Shown: positions 24,183-32,146 of the stretch, piece after piece | Numbering within the stretch: the stretch's first letter is position 1 | Layout: each line of letters begins with the position of its first letter | NCBI GenBank assembly: GCA_944389525.1 | Contig: CALXMR010000003.1 | Span: forward strand, 1 to 64,000 | Direction: 5' to 3' | DNA: 64,000 bases | Source: an uncultured Alphaproteobacteria bacterium | GTDB taxonomy: Bacteria > Pseudomonadota > Alphaproteobacteria > Rs-D84 | Program-made: the position numbers and the translations under genes | Notes under the pieces: generated by a model | Databases searched by the model: none | What the model saw: the letters and a program-made list of their open reading frames with translations, nothing else | What the model was told of the DNA's origin: nothing

Positions 24183-25766
24183 TTACACAAATTTTTCAGG
24201 AACCAGGTTTGTGATTATTTTTAACGCCCGCCGGAATATTGATGTGTCTGGGCTGTGATGATATACGCGTGGTTCGGTATCGCCCGGGCGACTGCCTGTC
24301 CAGACAGGGTCGCCATTTTCGTCCAATGTCACCCGCCATGATGTTTTTGTGTCACGAATAATCATCTCGCGCAGTTTGTCGGCAAAATCACGGCTTTCAA
24401 AAATGGCGACATTTTCTGTGTTGTAATACGCGCTGCGCGGGTCCAGGTTAAAACTGCCTATCCATGAAATATCGTCATCGAACACAATTGTTTTGCTGTG
24501 CAGTACAGAAAAACTAGATTGCTTGCGTTCGCGGTCATGTTCTTTGCCGCGCAGATTTTCCGCCGACAGCATGAATTCATACACATCTGCCCCAGATTCA
24601 ATCAGTTGCCGTCTGTATTTTTCCCACTTTGCGTACACGGTCGGCGCGTTTGTTGACGCCAGTGAATTTGTAACGATTGTCATATGCACGCCAGATTTTT
24701 CTTCGCGCAGCATGTGTTCCAGCCCCCCCTGGCCCGGGACAAAGTACGCCGCCGACATGTATACAGAATCTGTTGTTTCGCCCCACAGGTGTTGCAATGC
24801 CTGGATAATATCGCCACGATATTTTTCTTTTTCATCCATGGTCATTTCCACCTTGGCCGGTGGGTCAGCCAGAAATTTACCGTGTCCCCAACTGAAATCG
24901 AATTTTTTGTTTTTATATTCGCGTTGCGCGCGCGCAATGATTTTTTGATATTCTTTGATTGCGTCTGCGCTTTTTTGTTCAATATCGGCGAACTTTTTTT
25001 CCAGTTTGCGCATTGCGCGTTCTGACTTTGCCTTTGGAAATACAGATGCCGGAATTGACAAGTGATAATTCCAATATTCATCAAAACTGGCGGTTGCATA
25101 CTTGGTCATGTCGCCGATAAACAACACATCGGTATCAGAAAAGTTAGACGCCGTTTCTGGATAGAAATAATTACTGCCCACATTGCGGCCGCCAGTGATG
25201 TATGCAATGTTGTCGACAATAAATAACTTGTTATGCATTCTGGAATTCAGGCGATTAAAGTCCAGCAAGAATTGCGGATAGTACAACAAACGCGACCGAT
25301 TGGCGACCGGGTTAAAAACCTTGACCTCTATATTCGGGTGTTGGTTCAGCAGCATAACATCCGCAATATCAGATTTTGTTCCATAATCGTCCAGCAGTAT
25401 TCTGACCTTGACCCCGCGGTCGGCGGCGTTTTTCAGTTCACCAATTAACACCTTGGACGAGAAGTCGTTACTGTAAATATATGTTTGTAAATCAATTGTC
25501 TTGGTTGCCATGCGTGCAAACGCGGCGCGGATAACAAACGCCGACAGACCATCTTCGATTAATGTAGCACCACTGATATCATCGCCCGCCGCCAATTCGT
25601 TTGCATAGCACTGTGCAATTGGTGTCTGCATCGGGTCATATTTGAAATCTGTTGCAGTGACCTTGGGTGTATAGTTCGCCAGCCGTTCATCTGTTGTCGA
25701 TGTTGGTATGGTCGTGCACCCCACCAGTGGCAGTGTCAGAATAAACATAGAAACTTTCTTTAACAT
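24183..25766 (-). CDS. phospholipase D superfamily lipoprotein, ClsC-like
   Basis: The protein has 527 residues from the ATG at 25766. It starts with a lipoprotein signal (LTLPLVGC). Two HKD motifs define a complete phospholipase D/cardiolipin synthase active site: MHNKLFIVDNIAYITGGRN at about 180 and LHSKTIVFDDDISWIGSFN at about 430. This layout, with two HKD boxes, a short lipoprotein leader and the GGRN/GSFN endings, matches ClsC (YmdC) of enterobacteria, which makes cardiolipin from phosphatidylethanolamine and phosphatidylglycerol. A Lys/Glu-rich insertion (about 245-310) between the halves is unusual. It probably acts in the periplasm on membrane lipids. No YmdB partner is adjacent. Confidence 0.88.
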   Translation of the reverse strand: MLKKVSMFILTLPLVGCTTIPTSTTDERLANYTPKVTATDFKYDPMQTPIAQCYANELAAGDDISGATLIEDGLSAFVIRAAFARMATKTIDLQTYIYSNDFSSKVLIGELKNAADRGVKVRILLDDYGTKSDIADVMLLNQHPNIEVKVFNPVANRSRLLYYPQFLLDFNRLNSRMHNKLFIVDNIAYITGGRNVGSNYFYPETASNFSDTDVLFIGDMTKYATASFDEYWNYHLSIPASVFPKAKSERAMRKLEKKFADIEQKSADAIKEYQKIIARAQREYKNKKFDFSWGHGKFLADPPAKVEMTMDEKEKYRGDIIQALQHLWGETTDSVYMSAAYFVPGQGGLEHMLREEKSGVHMTIVTNSLASTNAPTVYAKWEKYRRQLIESGADVYEFMLSAENLRGKEHDRERKQSSFSVLHSKTIVFDDDISWIGSFNLDPRSAYYNTENVAIFESRDFADKLREMIIRDTKTSWRVTLDENGDPVWTGSRPGDTEPRVYHHSPDTSIFRRALKIITNLVPEKFV

Positions 25767-25909
25767 CCTCAATTTATGTTAGCCTTTTGTTGTTGCGGGC
25801 GTAGTATACAGTATACATTATACATATGTCAAATTCATTAAAAAATATAATAATCAGGAATACAAACCCAGAAGCGTGAAATATTGGAGAATGGCAGTGT
25901 ACTTTTTGT

Positions 25910-25938
25910 TTGCGTGATTTTGTGTAATGTGATAAAAT
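25910..25938 (+). promoter_or_regulatory. sigma70-type promoter
   Basis: TTGCGT (25910-25915), a 17-base spacer, TAAAAT (25933-25938); it precedes the Cys-rich gene starting at 25965. The -35 hexamer equals that of the candidate RNA promoter at 32112. Confidence 0.6.
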
Positions 25939-25964
25939 CATATGTAATAGGAAGGATTTTTTAT

Positions 25965-28349
25965 ATGAAAAGACTTGTTGCCGTAATTAGTGGATTGTTG
26001 GTTTTACCCGCATTTGCAGAGGTTGCGCCCGAATATTTCTATCAGGAAATGATGGCGCAATATGCAGCAGAAAATCCAGAGATGGAATTTGTGACAGATT
26101 CTGCCACGGACGAAGTGGCGGATGTGTCAGAGCAGTCTGCAGACACTCAGCCGGTTGTTCCAGTTGTTCCAACCGCGGTCAGTCCGCGTAACACATCTGG
26201 TCGTGCGGCAGCGTCTCGTGCGGTCGCGTCATCAACAACCACATCTGCGCGTAATGTTGCAAATCGCGCAACGGCGGCGACAACGGCGCGTACTGTCTCT
26301 GCGCGGCCGGCGGCGGTGAACACGAAAACAACATCTTCGCGTGCGGCGGTAACGACACCGTCACGTGCGGCGGCATCGCGCACGGCACGGTCTGCATCAA
26401 ATACGGTGGCCAATCGGCCGACAACAACGGTGCGTTCGACAACTGCGTCTGTGCCGGGTGTAACAACGCGTACGGCATCGGCGCAAAAGAATAATTCAAA
26501 TACGGCACGTGCATCAATTGTTCAAACAGATACGGTCAATACCCCATTGTATATCAGTGGTGATACCACCGCACGGGTCAGCACTCGGTCCACGAATGTC
26601 AGTGCGCGTGTTCCGACAATACGCGTGGGGTCAACAACATCAACTGGGACATCTGAAACCAGTACATCGTCAACAATATCTATGGATGAATTGGCCCAGT
26701 TAACCGATTATTGCAAGGCCCAGTATGTTGCGTGTATGGATAATTTCTGCAATGTTCTGGATGACAGCCAGGGGCGTTGCAGTTGCAGTGCGAACCTGGA
26801 TAATTATGCTGAAACCGAAGCGGCGTTGAAGCAGGCAACTGCTGATTTGCAGGAGGTTGCCCAACAGATTCAATACATCGGCCTGACCGCAGAAGAAGTG
26901 GAAACATTATTCACCCAGACCGAGGCGGAATTGCAAATGCAATCCAGCACGGATAACAGCCAGTTAAAGAATGATTTGGACAAGATAAAAAGTCTGATTG
27001 TTGATGTTGAATCTGGTCGCGCATCATCATCTTCGTCTGGGGGGGTAAGTTTTGATTTGTCGGGTTTGTTGGACTTTACAATCGACAGTACTGGATTTGA
27101 TTTAGGATCCTTGCTGGGGATGAGTACCACGGACACCAGCAGTATCAGCAACCAACGTGGTGAAAAATTATATGATACCGCGGCGGCGCGTTGTCGTGCA
27201 TCTGTATTGAACAGTTGCCAGGCCCAAGGGGTGGATATAACTGTTATCACAAACGCGTATGATTTGGAAATTGACAAGGCATGTATCGCGTACGAACGTG
27301 CCCTGACAGAATCTAATGATCAAATGGCATCAACGGTTCGCAACGCGAAAAGTGTGTTGCAGCGCGCGCGTCTGTTGGTGGCCCAGCAAAAGAATCAATA
27401 CGATTTGCGTGGGTGTGTGACAGAATTAGACAACTGCATGCAAGATGATTTTGTTTGTGGCGATGATTACGAAAACTGTCTGGACCCCAGTGGTAAATTC
27501 ATTGTTAACGGCGAAATTGTCGTGGGCAGTGAACCGGGCGCCCCGGGTGATGCTCTTGCGGCGATATATGACGCATGGGAATATACCAAGTCGAGCGGCG
27601 CTGGTTCCACAATATATAATGCATGGGGGTTAAGTTCTTCGGATACGGACAACAAAGTATCTGCGGGTACGCTGGCGGACTATATTGCAGAAACGGTTAC
27701 CAGTTCTGTGCCATCGGGAACCTCGACCGACATGTCAAAGTTCTTGCAGAACAAAATCGGTTATCATGATGATGGGGACGGCAAAAACTATGGTATGTGC
27801 ATCGCGGTGCTGAATCGTTGCCAGGATCTGACATACGAAGGTACCGGCCAAAACAAGAAATATATACCAAACAATAATGTTATCAAAGAATACCTGAACC
27901 GTACATTAGTGCAAATCAAATCTGCCCAGGATACAATTCTGGCCGATTATGCAGAAGACTGTATTACGGATGTGGCATCGTGTCTGACCCAGAATAACTA
28001 TGATCCAGATGGGGGGGCTGGACAGATAGAATGGATTTATAACGGTGACTTGTGGTTCGAAACTGAAGGTGGGAGGTGTGGCCCGTTGTCATCACAGCAG
28101 ACATTATTTGAACATTTAGGCAATGCTGGTTTTGGGCTGTATAGTGCCGAAGGATGCCCGGAAGAAAAAGAGGTTAAGCTAAACGATGTTATACGGGTAT
28201 CAACTGTGTCTGCGGCTAATATGGTTGCGATGCGCGCATGTAACCCAGTAATAACAACTTGTATGAGTGTTAATGGTGTTGAAAAGTCTGACGATTTTGA
28301 TACATCGTTAACCCAGGCTGTCTGGATTCAACAGGTAATGGGAAATTAA
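25965..28349 (+). CDS. exported Cys-rich protein with Ala/Thr/Arg-rich N-terminal region
   Basis: The protein has 794 residues from the ATG at 25965 (ribosome binding site GGAAGGA; signal peptide MKRLVAVISGLLVLPAFA); the open frame upstream is not coding. About residues 65-200 are a low-complexity Ala/Thr/Ser/Arg stretch, followed by ARVPTIRVG. Family box A (CKAQYVACMDNFC, then CSCS) is encoded at about 26714-26790, followed by coiled-coil helices with Gln/Glu. Box B (CVTELDNCMQDDFVCGDDY) is encoded at about 27415-27480. Further cysteine pairs fill the C-terminal third. It resembles the proteins at 38975, 41991 and 44176 most closely and is probably a surface or periplasmic structural protein. 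Function unknown. Confidence 0.82.
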   Translation: MKRLVAVISGLLVLPAFAEVAPEYFYQEMMAQYAAENPEMEFVTDSATDEVADVSEQSADTQPVVPVVPTAVSPRNTSGRAAASRAVASSTTTSARNVANRATAATTARTVSARPAAVNTKTTSSRAAVTTPSRAAASRTARSASNTVANRPTTTVRSTTASVPGVTTRTASAQKNNSNTARASIVQTDTVNTPLYISGDTTARVSTRSTNVSARVPTIRVGSTTSTGTSETSTSSTISMDELAQLTDYCKAQYVACMDNFCNVLDDSQGRCSCSANLDNYAETEAALKQATADLQEVAQQIQYIGLTAEEVETLFTQTEAELQMQSSTDNSQLKNDLDKIKSLIVDVESGRASSSSSGGVSFDLSGLLDFTIDSTGFDLGSLLGMSTTDTSSISNQRGEKLYDTAAARCRASVLNSCQAQGVDITVITNAYDLEIDKACIAYERALTESNDQMASTVRNAKSVLQRARLLVAQQKNQYDLRGCVTELDNCMQDDFVCGDDYENCLDPSGKFIVNGEIVVGSEPGAPGDALAAIYDAWEYTKSSGAGSTIYNAWGLSSSDTDNKVSAGTLADYIAETVTSSVPSGTSTDMSKFLQNKIGYHDDGDGKNYGMCIAVLNRCQDLTYEGTGQNKKYIPNNNVIKEYLNRTLVQIKSAQDTILADYAEDCITDVASCLTQNNYDPDGGAGQIEWIYNGDLWFETEGGRCGPLSSQQTLFEHLGNAGFGLYSAEGCPEEKEVKLNDVIRVSTVSAANMVAMRACNPVITTCMSVNGVEKSDDFDTSLTQAVWIQQVMGN

Positions 28350-28375
28350 AAAATGCCCCACGTGGGGCATTTTTA
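28348..28375 (+). terminator. rho-independent terminator
   Basis: Hairpin AATGCCCCA-cg-TGGGGCATT followed by T; it ends the Cys-rich gene at 25965. Confidence 0.85.
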
Positions 28376-28453
28376 TTGCTGGTAAATTTTGTTCGATGTA
28401 TTTTGTCACACTTGTGGTGTGGTTTGTTGGTTTTGGTGTAATATCTAGTTCAG

Positions 28454-28786
28454 TCAATTGTGGGCCGTACACCAGTGTAATATCACACTGATAATAAAAA
28501 TAATCGTAATTGCCATCAATATGACTTTCTGTATGCGATGATTCTGATTACCATGACAATGGTCGCAATCACAGTGGCAATCGCGCAGCACCAAATACCA
28601 TGACAGTGCCAACATTAACCCAGAAAACACGAACAGCCACGGTTCAATCCAGTGTGGAATAAATTCTGCGTGCGCGAATTCAGGCGCAAATAAACTGATA
28701 ACAGATAGCGCAATTGGCAGCACACAGCAAAACAAATGCGGCAAAATACTGGCAATTATTCCGATTTTAATGGCTTTGTTTTTCAT
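28454..28786 (-). CDS. small four-helix membrane protein, possibly metal-related
   Basis: The protein has 110 residues with three to four hydrophobic helices (about 8-34, 48-65, 88-104). Metal-ligand candidates stand out: PHLFCCVLP in the first helix, which resembles the Cys-Cys pair of MerT/MerC-type mercury transporters, and a Cys/His-rich loop CHCDCDHCHGNQNH between the last two helices. A final HWC lies near the C terminus. A role in heavy-metal movement or sensing is a reasonable inference, but the match to a named family is weak. It stands alone between a terminator and tRNA-Arg. Confidence 0.65.
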   Translation of the reverse strand: MKNKAIKIGIIASILPHLFCCVLPIALSVISLFAPEFAHAEFIPHWIEPWLFVFSGLMLALSWYLVLRDCHCDCDHCHGNQNHRIQKVILMAITIIFIISVILHWCTAHN

Positions 28787-28803
28787 ATTCTATCTCTGTT
28801 ATA

Positions 28804-28944
28804 TGGCGTCCCCAACAGGATTACTGCGCCACCTGGCAAAATTGCGCACTTGCGCAACCGGCGTACTGTCGTCCGCCTTTTTGCGGCGGTTCGAACCTTT
28901 GCCACATGTTCGATTCCTGTTGGCGTCCCCAACAGGAATCGAAC
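28804..28944. repeat. palindromic mini-element at the 3' end of tRNA-Arg
   Basis: The last 17 bases of the tRNA region (TGGCGTCCCCAACAGGA, 28921-28937 as read on the plus strand) recur at 28804-28820. The 112-base piece 28812-28923 has inverted ends CCAACAGGA/TCCTGTTGG and a second inner inverted match TGGCAAA/TTTGCCA, and is flanked by CGTCC on both sides like a target duplication. The right end also forms a 16-base perfect palindrome arm pair with the tRNA T-arm (28908-28923 against 28929-28944). It may be a non-autonomous element that inserted in or next to the tRNA end. Confidence 0.6.
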
Positions 28945-28996
28945 CTGTATCAAGGGTTTAGGAAACCCCCGTTCTATCCAGTTGAACTATGGGGAC
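28921..28996 (-). tRNA. tRNA-Arg (CCT)
   Basis: On the minus strand the molecule starts GTCCCCA at 28996 and ends with an encoded CCA at 28921. The acceptor stem pairs GTCCCCA with TGGGGAC. The anticodon loop TTCCTAA holds CCT, so it reads AGG. The T-arm GGTTCGATTCC is normal. Confidence 0.93.
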
Positions 28997-29028
28997 AGCA
29001 GACTATATTTTATTCACAGATTTTAATA

Positions 29029-29057
29029 TTGCAAGTTGTATTCGCGACATGTATAAT
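29029..29057 (+). promoter_or_regulatory. near-consensus sigma70 promoter of fabH
   Basis: TTGCAA (29029-29034), a 17-base spacer, TATAAT (29052-29057), ending 35 bases before the fabH start. Confidence 0.75.
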
Positions 29058-29092
29058 ACCCCAGGTTTAAGACGCAGGAAAGGGATAAGTAT

Positions 29093-30031
29093 ATGGGAAA
29101 CAGACTGATTGGATATGGATCTTATCTGCCGGAACGCATTGTCACGAATTTCGATCTGGAAAAAATGGTCGATACATCTGATGAATGGATTGTTCAACGC
29201 ACAGGCATGCGGGAACGGCACTTTGCGCGTGATGACGAAACAGTTGTCGATATGGCGACCATTGCCGCCACGCGTGCGCTGGAAAATGCAAATTTAACAA
29301 TAAACGATATTGATATGGTGATTGTCGCAACAACGACCCCAGAACTGGACTTTCCATCTGTGGGTGTACAAGTATTGGGTCGCATGGGCGCAACAAACAG
29401 TGCGCCGGCCTTTGATGTGCGCGGTGCATGTACCGGATATATATACGCGTTGCATTGCGCGCGTGCGTTCTTTGCGGCGGGCATTCACAATCGCATAATG
29501 GTAATCGGTGCGGAAAAGATGTCACGCTTTATCGATTGGTCTGATCGCAGCACGGCGGTATTATTTGGCGATGGGGCTGGGGCGTTAATATTTGAACATT
29601 CTTCGTCCAGTTATTCTGGGATTATTGACACGGTTGTTATGTCTGATGGTGGCGAATTTGAAATGCTGCATGGCACGCCCGATCATCATATAATAATGAA
29701 CGGCCCAGAAACTTATAAAAAGGCCGTGACATTAATGCCGGACGCCGCCAGTTATATCATGGAACACGCCGGCATTACGGCGGAAAATGTTGACTGGATT
29801 GTCCCGCACCAGGCGAATTTGCGTATTATTCAAAGTGGGGCCGCACGTCTGGGCTTTCCATTGGAAAAGATTTTGGTGACGGTGGACAAACATGCGAATA
29901 CCAGTGGGGCATCTGGGGTACTTGCATTATCGTACGCATTTGATAATAATATAATAAAGCGCGGGCAACTGGTTCTGTACCCGGCATTTGGCAGTGGGCT
30001 GACATGGGGGGCCGCGTTAATCAGGGTGTAA
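29093..30031 (+). CDS. fabH: beta-ketoacyl-ACP synthase III (FabH)
   Basis: The protein has 312 residues. It condenses acetyl-CoA with malonyl-ACP to start fatty acid synthesis. The catalytic triad is visible: Cys in VRGACTGYIYAL, His in VPHQANLRI, Asn in HANTSGAS. The N-terminal DEWIVQRTGMRERH and the closing GSGLTWGAALIRV are standard. ihfA follows after 3 bases, the normal alphaproteobacterial order, but plsX, which usually precedes fabH, is missing; tRNA-Arg takes its place. It has its own strong promoter. Confidence 0.96.
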   Translation: MGNRLIGYGSYLPERIVTNFDLEKMVDTSDEWIVQRTGMRERHFARDDETVVDMATIAATRALENANLTINDIDMVIVATTTPELDFPSVGVQVLGRMGATNSAPAFDVRGACTGYIYALHCARAFFAAGIHNRIMVIGAEKMSRFIDWSDRSTAVLFGDGAGALIFEHSSSSYSGIIDTVVMSDGGEFEMLHGTPDHHIIMNGPETYKKAVTLMPDAASYIMEHAGITAENVDWIVPHQANLRIIQSGAARLGFPLEKILVTVDKHANTSGASGVLALSYAFDNNIIKRGQLVLYPAFGSGLTWGAALIRV

Positions 30032-30034
30032 AAA

Positions 30035-30322
30035 ATGGCAACAATAACCAGAAATGACTTTGCAAACAGATTGCGTGAACGATTTGGTCTGACGACCGCG
30101 GACGCGTTCAAGTTAGTAGATATCGTATTTGACGAAATTCGTGAATCGCTGATTCATGGCGAAGAGGTTAAGTTCGCCGGCTTTGGCACATTTAAAATAT
30201 TGGCAAAGCCCCAGCGTATGGGACGTAATCCAAAAACAGGCGAATCGGCGGTAATATCGGCGCGCCGTGTGGCGTCATTCCGCCCCAGCAATGAATTCAG
30301 ACGCCGTGTTGCGAAAAAGTAA
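30035..30322 (+). CDS. ihfA: integration host factor alpha subunit
   Basis: The protein has 95 residues. It bends DNA as a heterodimer with IHF beta and helps replication, recombination and transcription. The HU/IHF fold shows the N-terminal helices (TITRNDFANRLRERFGLTTADA), the FAGFGTFKILAKPQRMGRNP arm carrying the conserved intercalating Pro, and TGESAVISARRVASFRPS, which is typical of the alpha subunit rather than HU. It sits 3 bases after fabH, as in many alphaproteobacteria. Confidence 0.92.
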   Translation: MATITRNDFANRLRERFGLTTADAFKLVDIVFDEIRESLIHGEEVKFAGFGTFKILAKPQRMGRNPKTGESAVISARRVASFRPSNEFRRRVAKK

Positions 30323-30323
30323 T

Positions 30324-30352
30324 AAAACGCCGGCCTGTGCCGGTGTTTTTAT
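30324..30352 (+). terminator. rho-independent terminator
   Basis: Hairpin AAAACGCCGGC-ctgt-GCCGGTGTTTT followed by T, after ihfA. Confidence 0.8.
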
Positions 30353-30355
30353 TTA

Positions 30356-30384
30356 TTGCACCAATCCGATTTCAGTAATAATAT
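30356..30384 (+). promoter_or_regulatory. sigma70-type promoter of guaC
   Basis: TTGCAC (30356-30361), a 17-base spacer, TAATAT (30379-30384). The ribosome binding site AAAAGGA follows before the ATG at 30413. Confidence 0.7.
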
Positions 30385-30412
30385 GAATTGCGAAAATTAA
30401 AAAGGATTGGGT

Positions 30413-31498
30413 ATGAAAATTTACGAACAAACAGAATTGGATTTCAAAGATGTATTGGTAAAGCCAAAGCGGTCTTTTATTAATTCGCGGTCCGAAGTGG
30501 ATGTAACCCGCGAATATAAATTCAAGTGGTGTCCGCGGACAATTGTGGGCACTGGCATTATATCTGCGAATATGGCAACGGTTGGCACATTCGAAGTTGC
30601 GCGGCATATGATACAGAATAAAATGTTCTGCTGTTTACACAAACACTATCCGGTGGACGATTTAATAAAATTTATCACAGAAAATGATTGTCGCGAATAT
30701 GTATTCTTGTCCATGGGGCTGCGTGACGAAGACAGGGAAAAAATTGAAAAAATCTTGACCGAATATCCAGATTGTTGTCGCAACATTTGCATTGATGTGC
30801 CGAACGCATATATCCCGCGGGTCAAAGAACTGGTGGTGAAAATGCGCGAACAGTTCCCAGATATTTTGCTGATGGTTGGTAATGCGGTGACCGCGGAACT
30901 GGTCGAAGATTTAATATTGTCGGGCGCCGACATTGTAAAATGTGGCATCGGCAGTGGCAGTGCATGTATCACCCGCCGCATAACTGGGGTTGGGCGTCCA
31001 CAGTTATCAACAATATTTGAATGTGCCGATACCGCGCATGGCATTGGCGGCATGATTTGCAGCGATGGTGGCGTGGTCTATATCGGCGACATATGCAAGG
31101 CATTTGGTGCCGGTGCAGACTTTGTAATGATGGGCGGGTTTTACGCCGGCTGTGCCGAGGCCGCAGGCGATATTATCGAAAAGAAATTCATCACGAATCA
31201 GATCGATGAAAAAACCGGCGAACGCATAATAGAAACAAAACAGTTCAAAGTGTTTTATGGTATGTCGTCTGAATACGCCCAGAACAAACATTACCACGGC
31301 ATGCCTAAATATCGCGCCAGCGAAGGCCGTGTTGTCGAAGTTCCATTGCGTGGTTCCATTGATAAAATGAACCAAGATATTTTGGGTGGTCTGCGTTCGT
31401 ATATGACCTATATCGGTGCGCGCCGGTTAAAAGATGTTTCAAAGTGTACAACATTCTATCGTGTGAACACACAGTTAAACACGGTGTTCGGGGAATAA
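30413..31498 (+). CDS. guaC: GMP reductase
   Basis: The protein has 361 residues from the ATG at 30413; an upstream TTG in frame lacks spacing to the ribosome binding site. It reduces GMP to IMP with NADPH in purine salvage. IMPDH/GMPR barrel signatures: LDFKDVLVKPKRS, IVGTGIISANMATVG, the active-site loop KCGIGSGSACITRRITGVG with the catalytic Cys, CSDGGVVYIGDICKAFGAGADFVMMGG, and the mobile FYGMSSEYAQNKHYHG segment. The CBS domains of IMP dehydrogenase are absent, which together with length separates it from GuaB. Confidence 0.95.
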   Translation: MKIYEQTELDFKDVLVKPKRSFINSRSEVDVTREYKFKWCPRTIVGTGIISANMATVGTFEVARHMIQNKMFCCLHKHYPVDDLIKFITENDCREYVFLSMGLRDEDREKIEKILTEYPDCCRNICIDVPNAYIPRVKELVVKMREQFPDILLMVGNAVTAELVEDLILSGADIVKCGIGSGSACITRRITGVGRPQLSTIFECADTAHGIGGMICSDGGVVYIGDICKAFGAGADFVMMGGFYAGCAEAAGDIIEKKFITNQIDEKTGERIIETKQFKVFYGMSSEYAQNKHYHGMPKYRASEGRVVEVPLRGSIDKMNQDILGGLRSYMTYIGARRLKDVSKCTTFYRVNTQLNTVFGE

Positions 31499-31550
31499 GT
31501 CCGGCCGGACTGCCTGGGGTAATATAAGAACTGTGTCACCATGGCGCAGC

Positions 31551-31703
31551 GGATACCCTCGGCTGGCGCCTGCGGGGAAACCGTGACGATTTGACTGCGC
31601 GTGCGCTTGTCAAATCTACTTGTTTTCGAACCAGGCGATGTTCATCGCATGATTGAACCATCGCCACGACCCAAAAACAAAAACGCCACCAGGGCATTTT
31701 AAT
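31551..31703. repeat. direct repeat, copy 1 (153 bases)
   Basis: This copy matches 31830-31982 with four single-base differences by eye. It contains a hairpin (ATTTGAC / GTCAAAT around a GC-alternating loop), a GGCGAT / ATCGCC hairpin and a decayed terminator stem. The bases just before it (ATGGCGCAGC) look like a worn copy of the tRNA-Gln 3' end that precedes copy 2. Confidence 0.9.
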
Positions 31704-31816
31704 AATGTTTAATATCAAGTGCGTCTGCCACACTTCGTTAAAACTTCGTGTGGCACTCCTTCGCGTGAACTGTTCCGCTCCGGCTTGCCACCCGAAGCGT
31801 CACAGACGCGAAGGGT
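31704..31816. other. spacer between the direct repeats, with a strong hairpin
   Basis: This stretch has no convincing gene. It holds the palindrome CCACCC-GAA-GCGTC-ACA-GACGC-GAA-GGGTGG (31788-31818) with symmetric internal loops, and ACTTCGT repeated directly at 31733 and 31743 within a CCACAC / GTGTGG frame. It could be a small REP-like unit lodged between the repeat copies. Confidence 0.5.
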
Positions 31817-31829
31817 GGTTGGGGCAGCT

Positions 31830-31982
31830 GGATACCCTCGGCTGGCGCCTGCGGGGAAACCGTGACGATTTGACTGCGCGCGCGCTTGTCAAATCTACTT
31901 GTTTTCGAACCAGGCGATATTCATCGCATGATTGAACCATCGCCACGAACCAAAAACAAAAACGCCACCAGGGCGTTTTAAT
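31830..31982. repeat. direct repeat, copy 2 (153 bases), next to tRNA-Gln
   Basis: The partner copy at 31551 differs at four positions. It is bracketed by 17-base copies of the tRNA-Gln 3' end (GGTTGGGGCAGCTGGAT at 31817-31833 and inside the tRNA at 31987-32003), the pattern left by integration at a tRNA gene or by duplication of its 3' flank. It contains the working tRNA terminator. Confidence 0.85.
31948..31979 (-). terminator. terminator of tRNA-Gln
   Basis: Read on the minus strand: hairpin AAAACGCC-ctggt-GGCGTTTT followed by a T-rich tract, 7 bases after the tRNA CCA end. Confidence 0.7.
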
Positions 31983-31985
31983 TTT

Positions 31986-32059
31986 TGGTTGGGGCAGCTG
32001 GATTCGAACCAACACTGACGGAGTCAGAGTCCGGAGTTCTACCGTTAAACTATGCCCCA
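31986..32059 (-). tRNA. tRNA-Gln (CTG)
   Basis: The minus-strand molecule starts TGGGGCA at 32059 and ends with an encoded CCA at 31986; the acceptor strands TGGGGCA and TGCCCCA pair. The anticodon loop CTCTGAC carries CTG, reading CAG. The top pair of the anticodon stem is a mismatch (C-T), otherwise the cloverleaf is normal. Confidence 0.88.
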
Positions 32060-32111
32060 ATGCGGGGGTATTATATATTGTATTATGCGTGTTTGCAATC
32101 TATTTTTTTAT

Positions 32112-32140
32112 TTGCGTTTTAGCAGATGGTTGCGTATAAT
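32112..32140 (+). promoter_or_regulatory. sigma70-type promoter of a candidate RNA gene
   Basis: TTGCGT (32112-32117), a 17-base spacer, TATAAT (32135-32140), with transcription expected to start near 32147, right at the base of a perfect hairpin and far from any open frame. Confidence 0.65.
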
Positions 32141-32146
32141 GTTTCC

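Noticed and set aside
28832-28902. A tRNA-like fold on the plus strand, with a 7-base acceptor-like stem TGGCAAA/TTTGCCA and a 5-base arm with a 7-base loop
   Set aside because: The arm that would hold the anticodon shares its bases with the T-arm, no proper T-arm remains, and the stretch is better explained as the inverted-repeat element.
31800-32060. An open frame of about 86 codons on the minus strand across the tRNA-Gln repeats
   Set aside because: It runs through the tRNA and repeat DNA, and the same frame is repeated in copy 1, so it is a by-product of the repeat.
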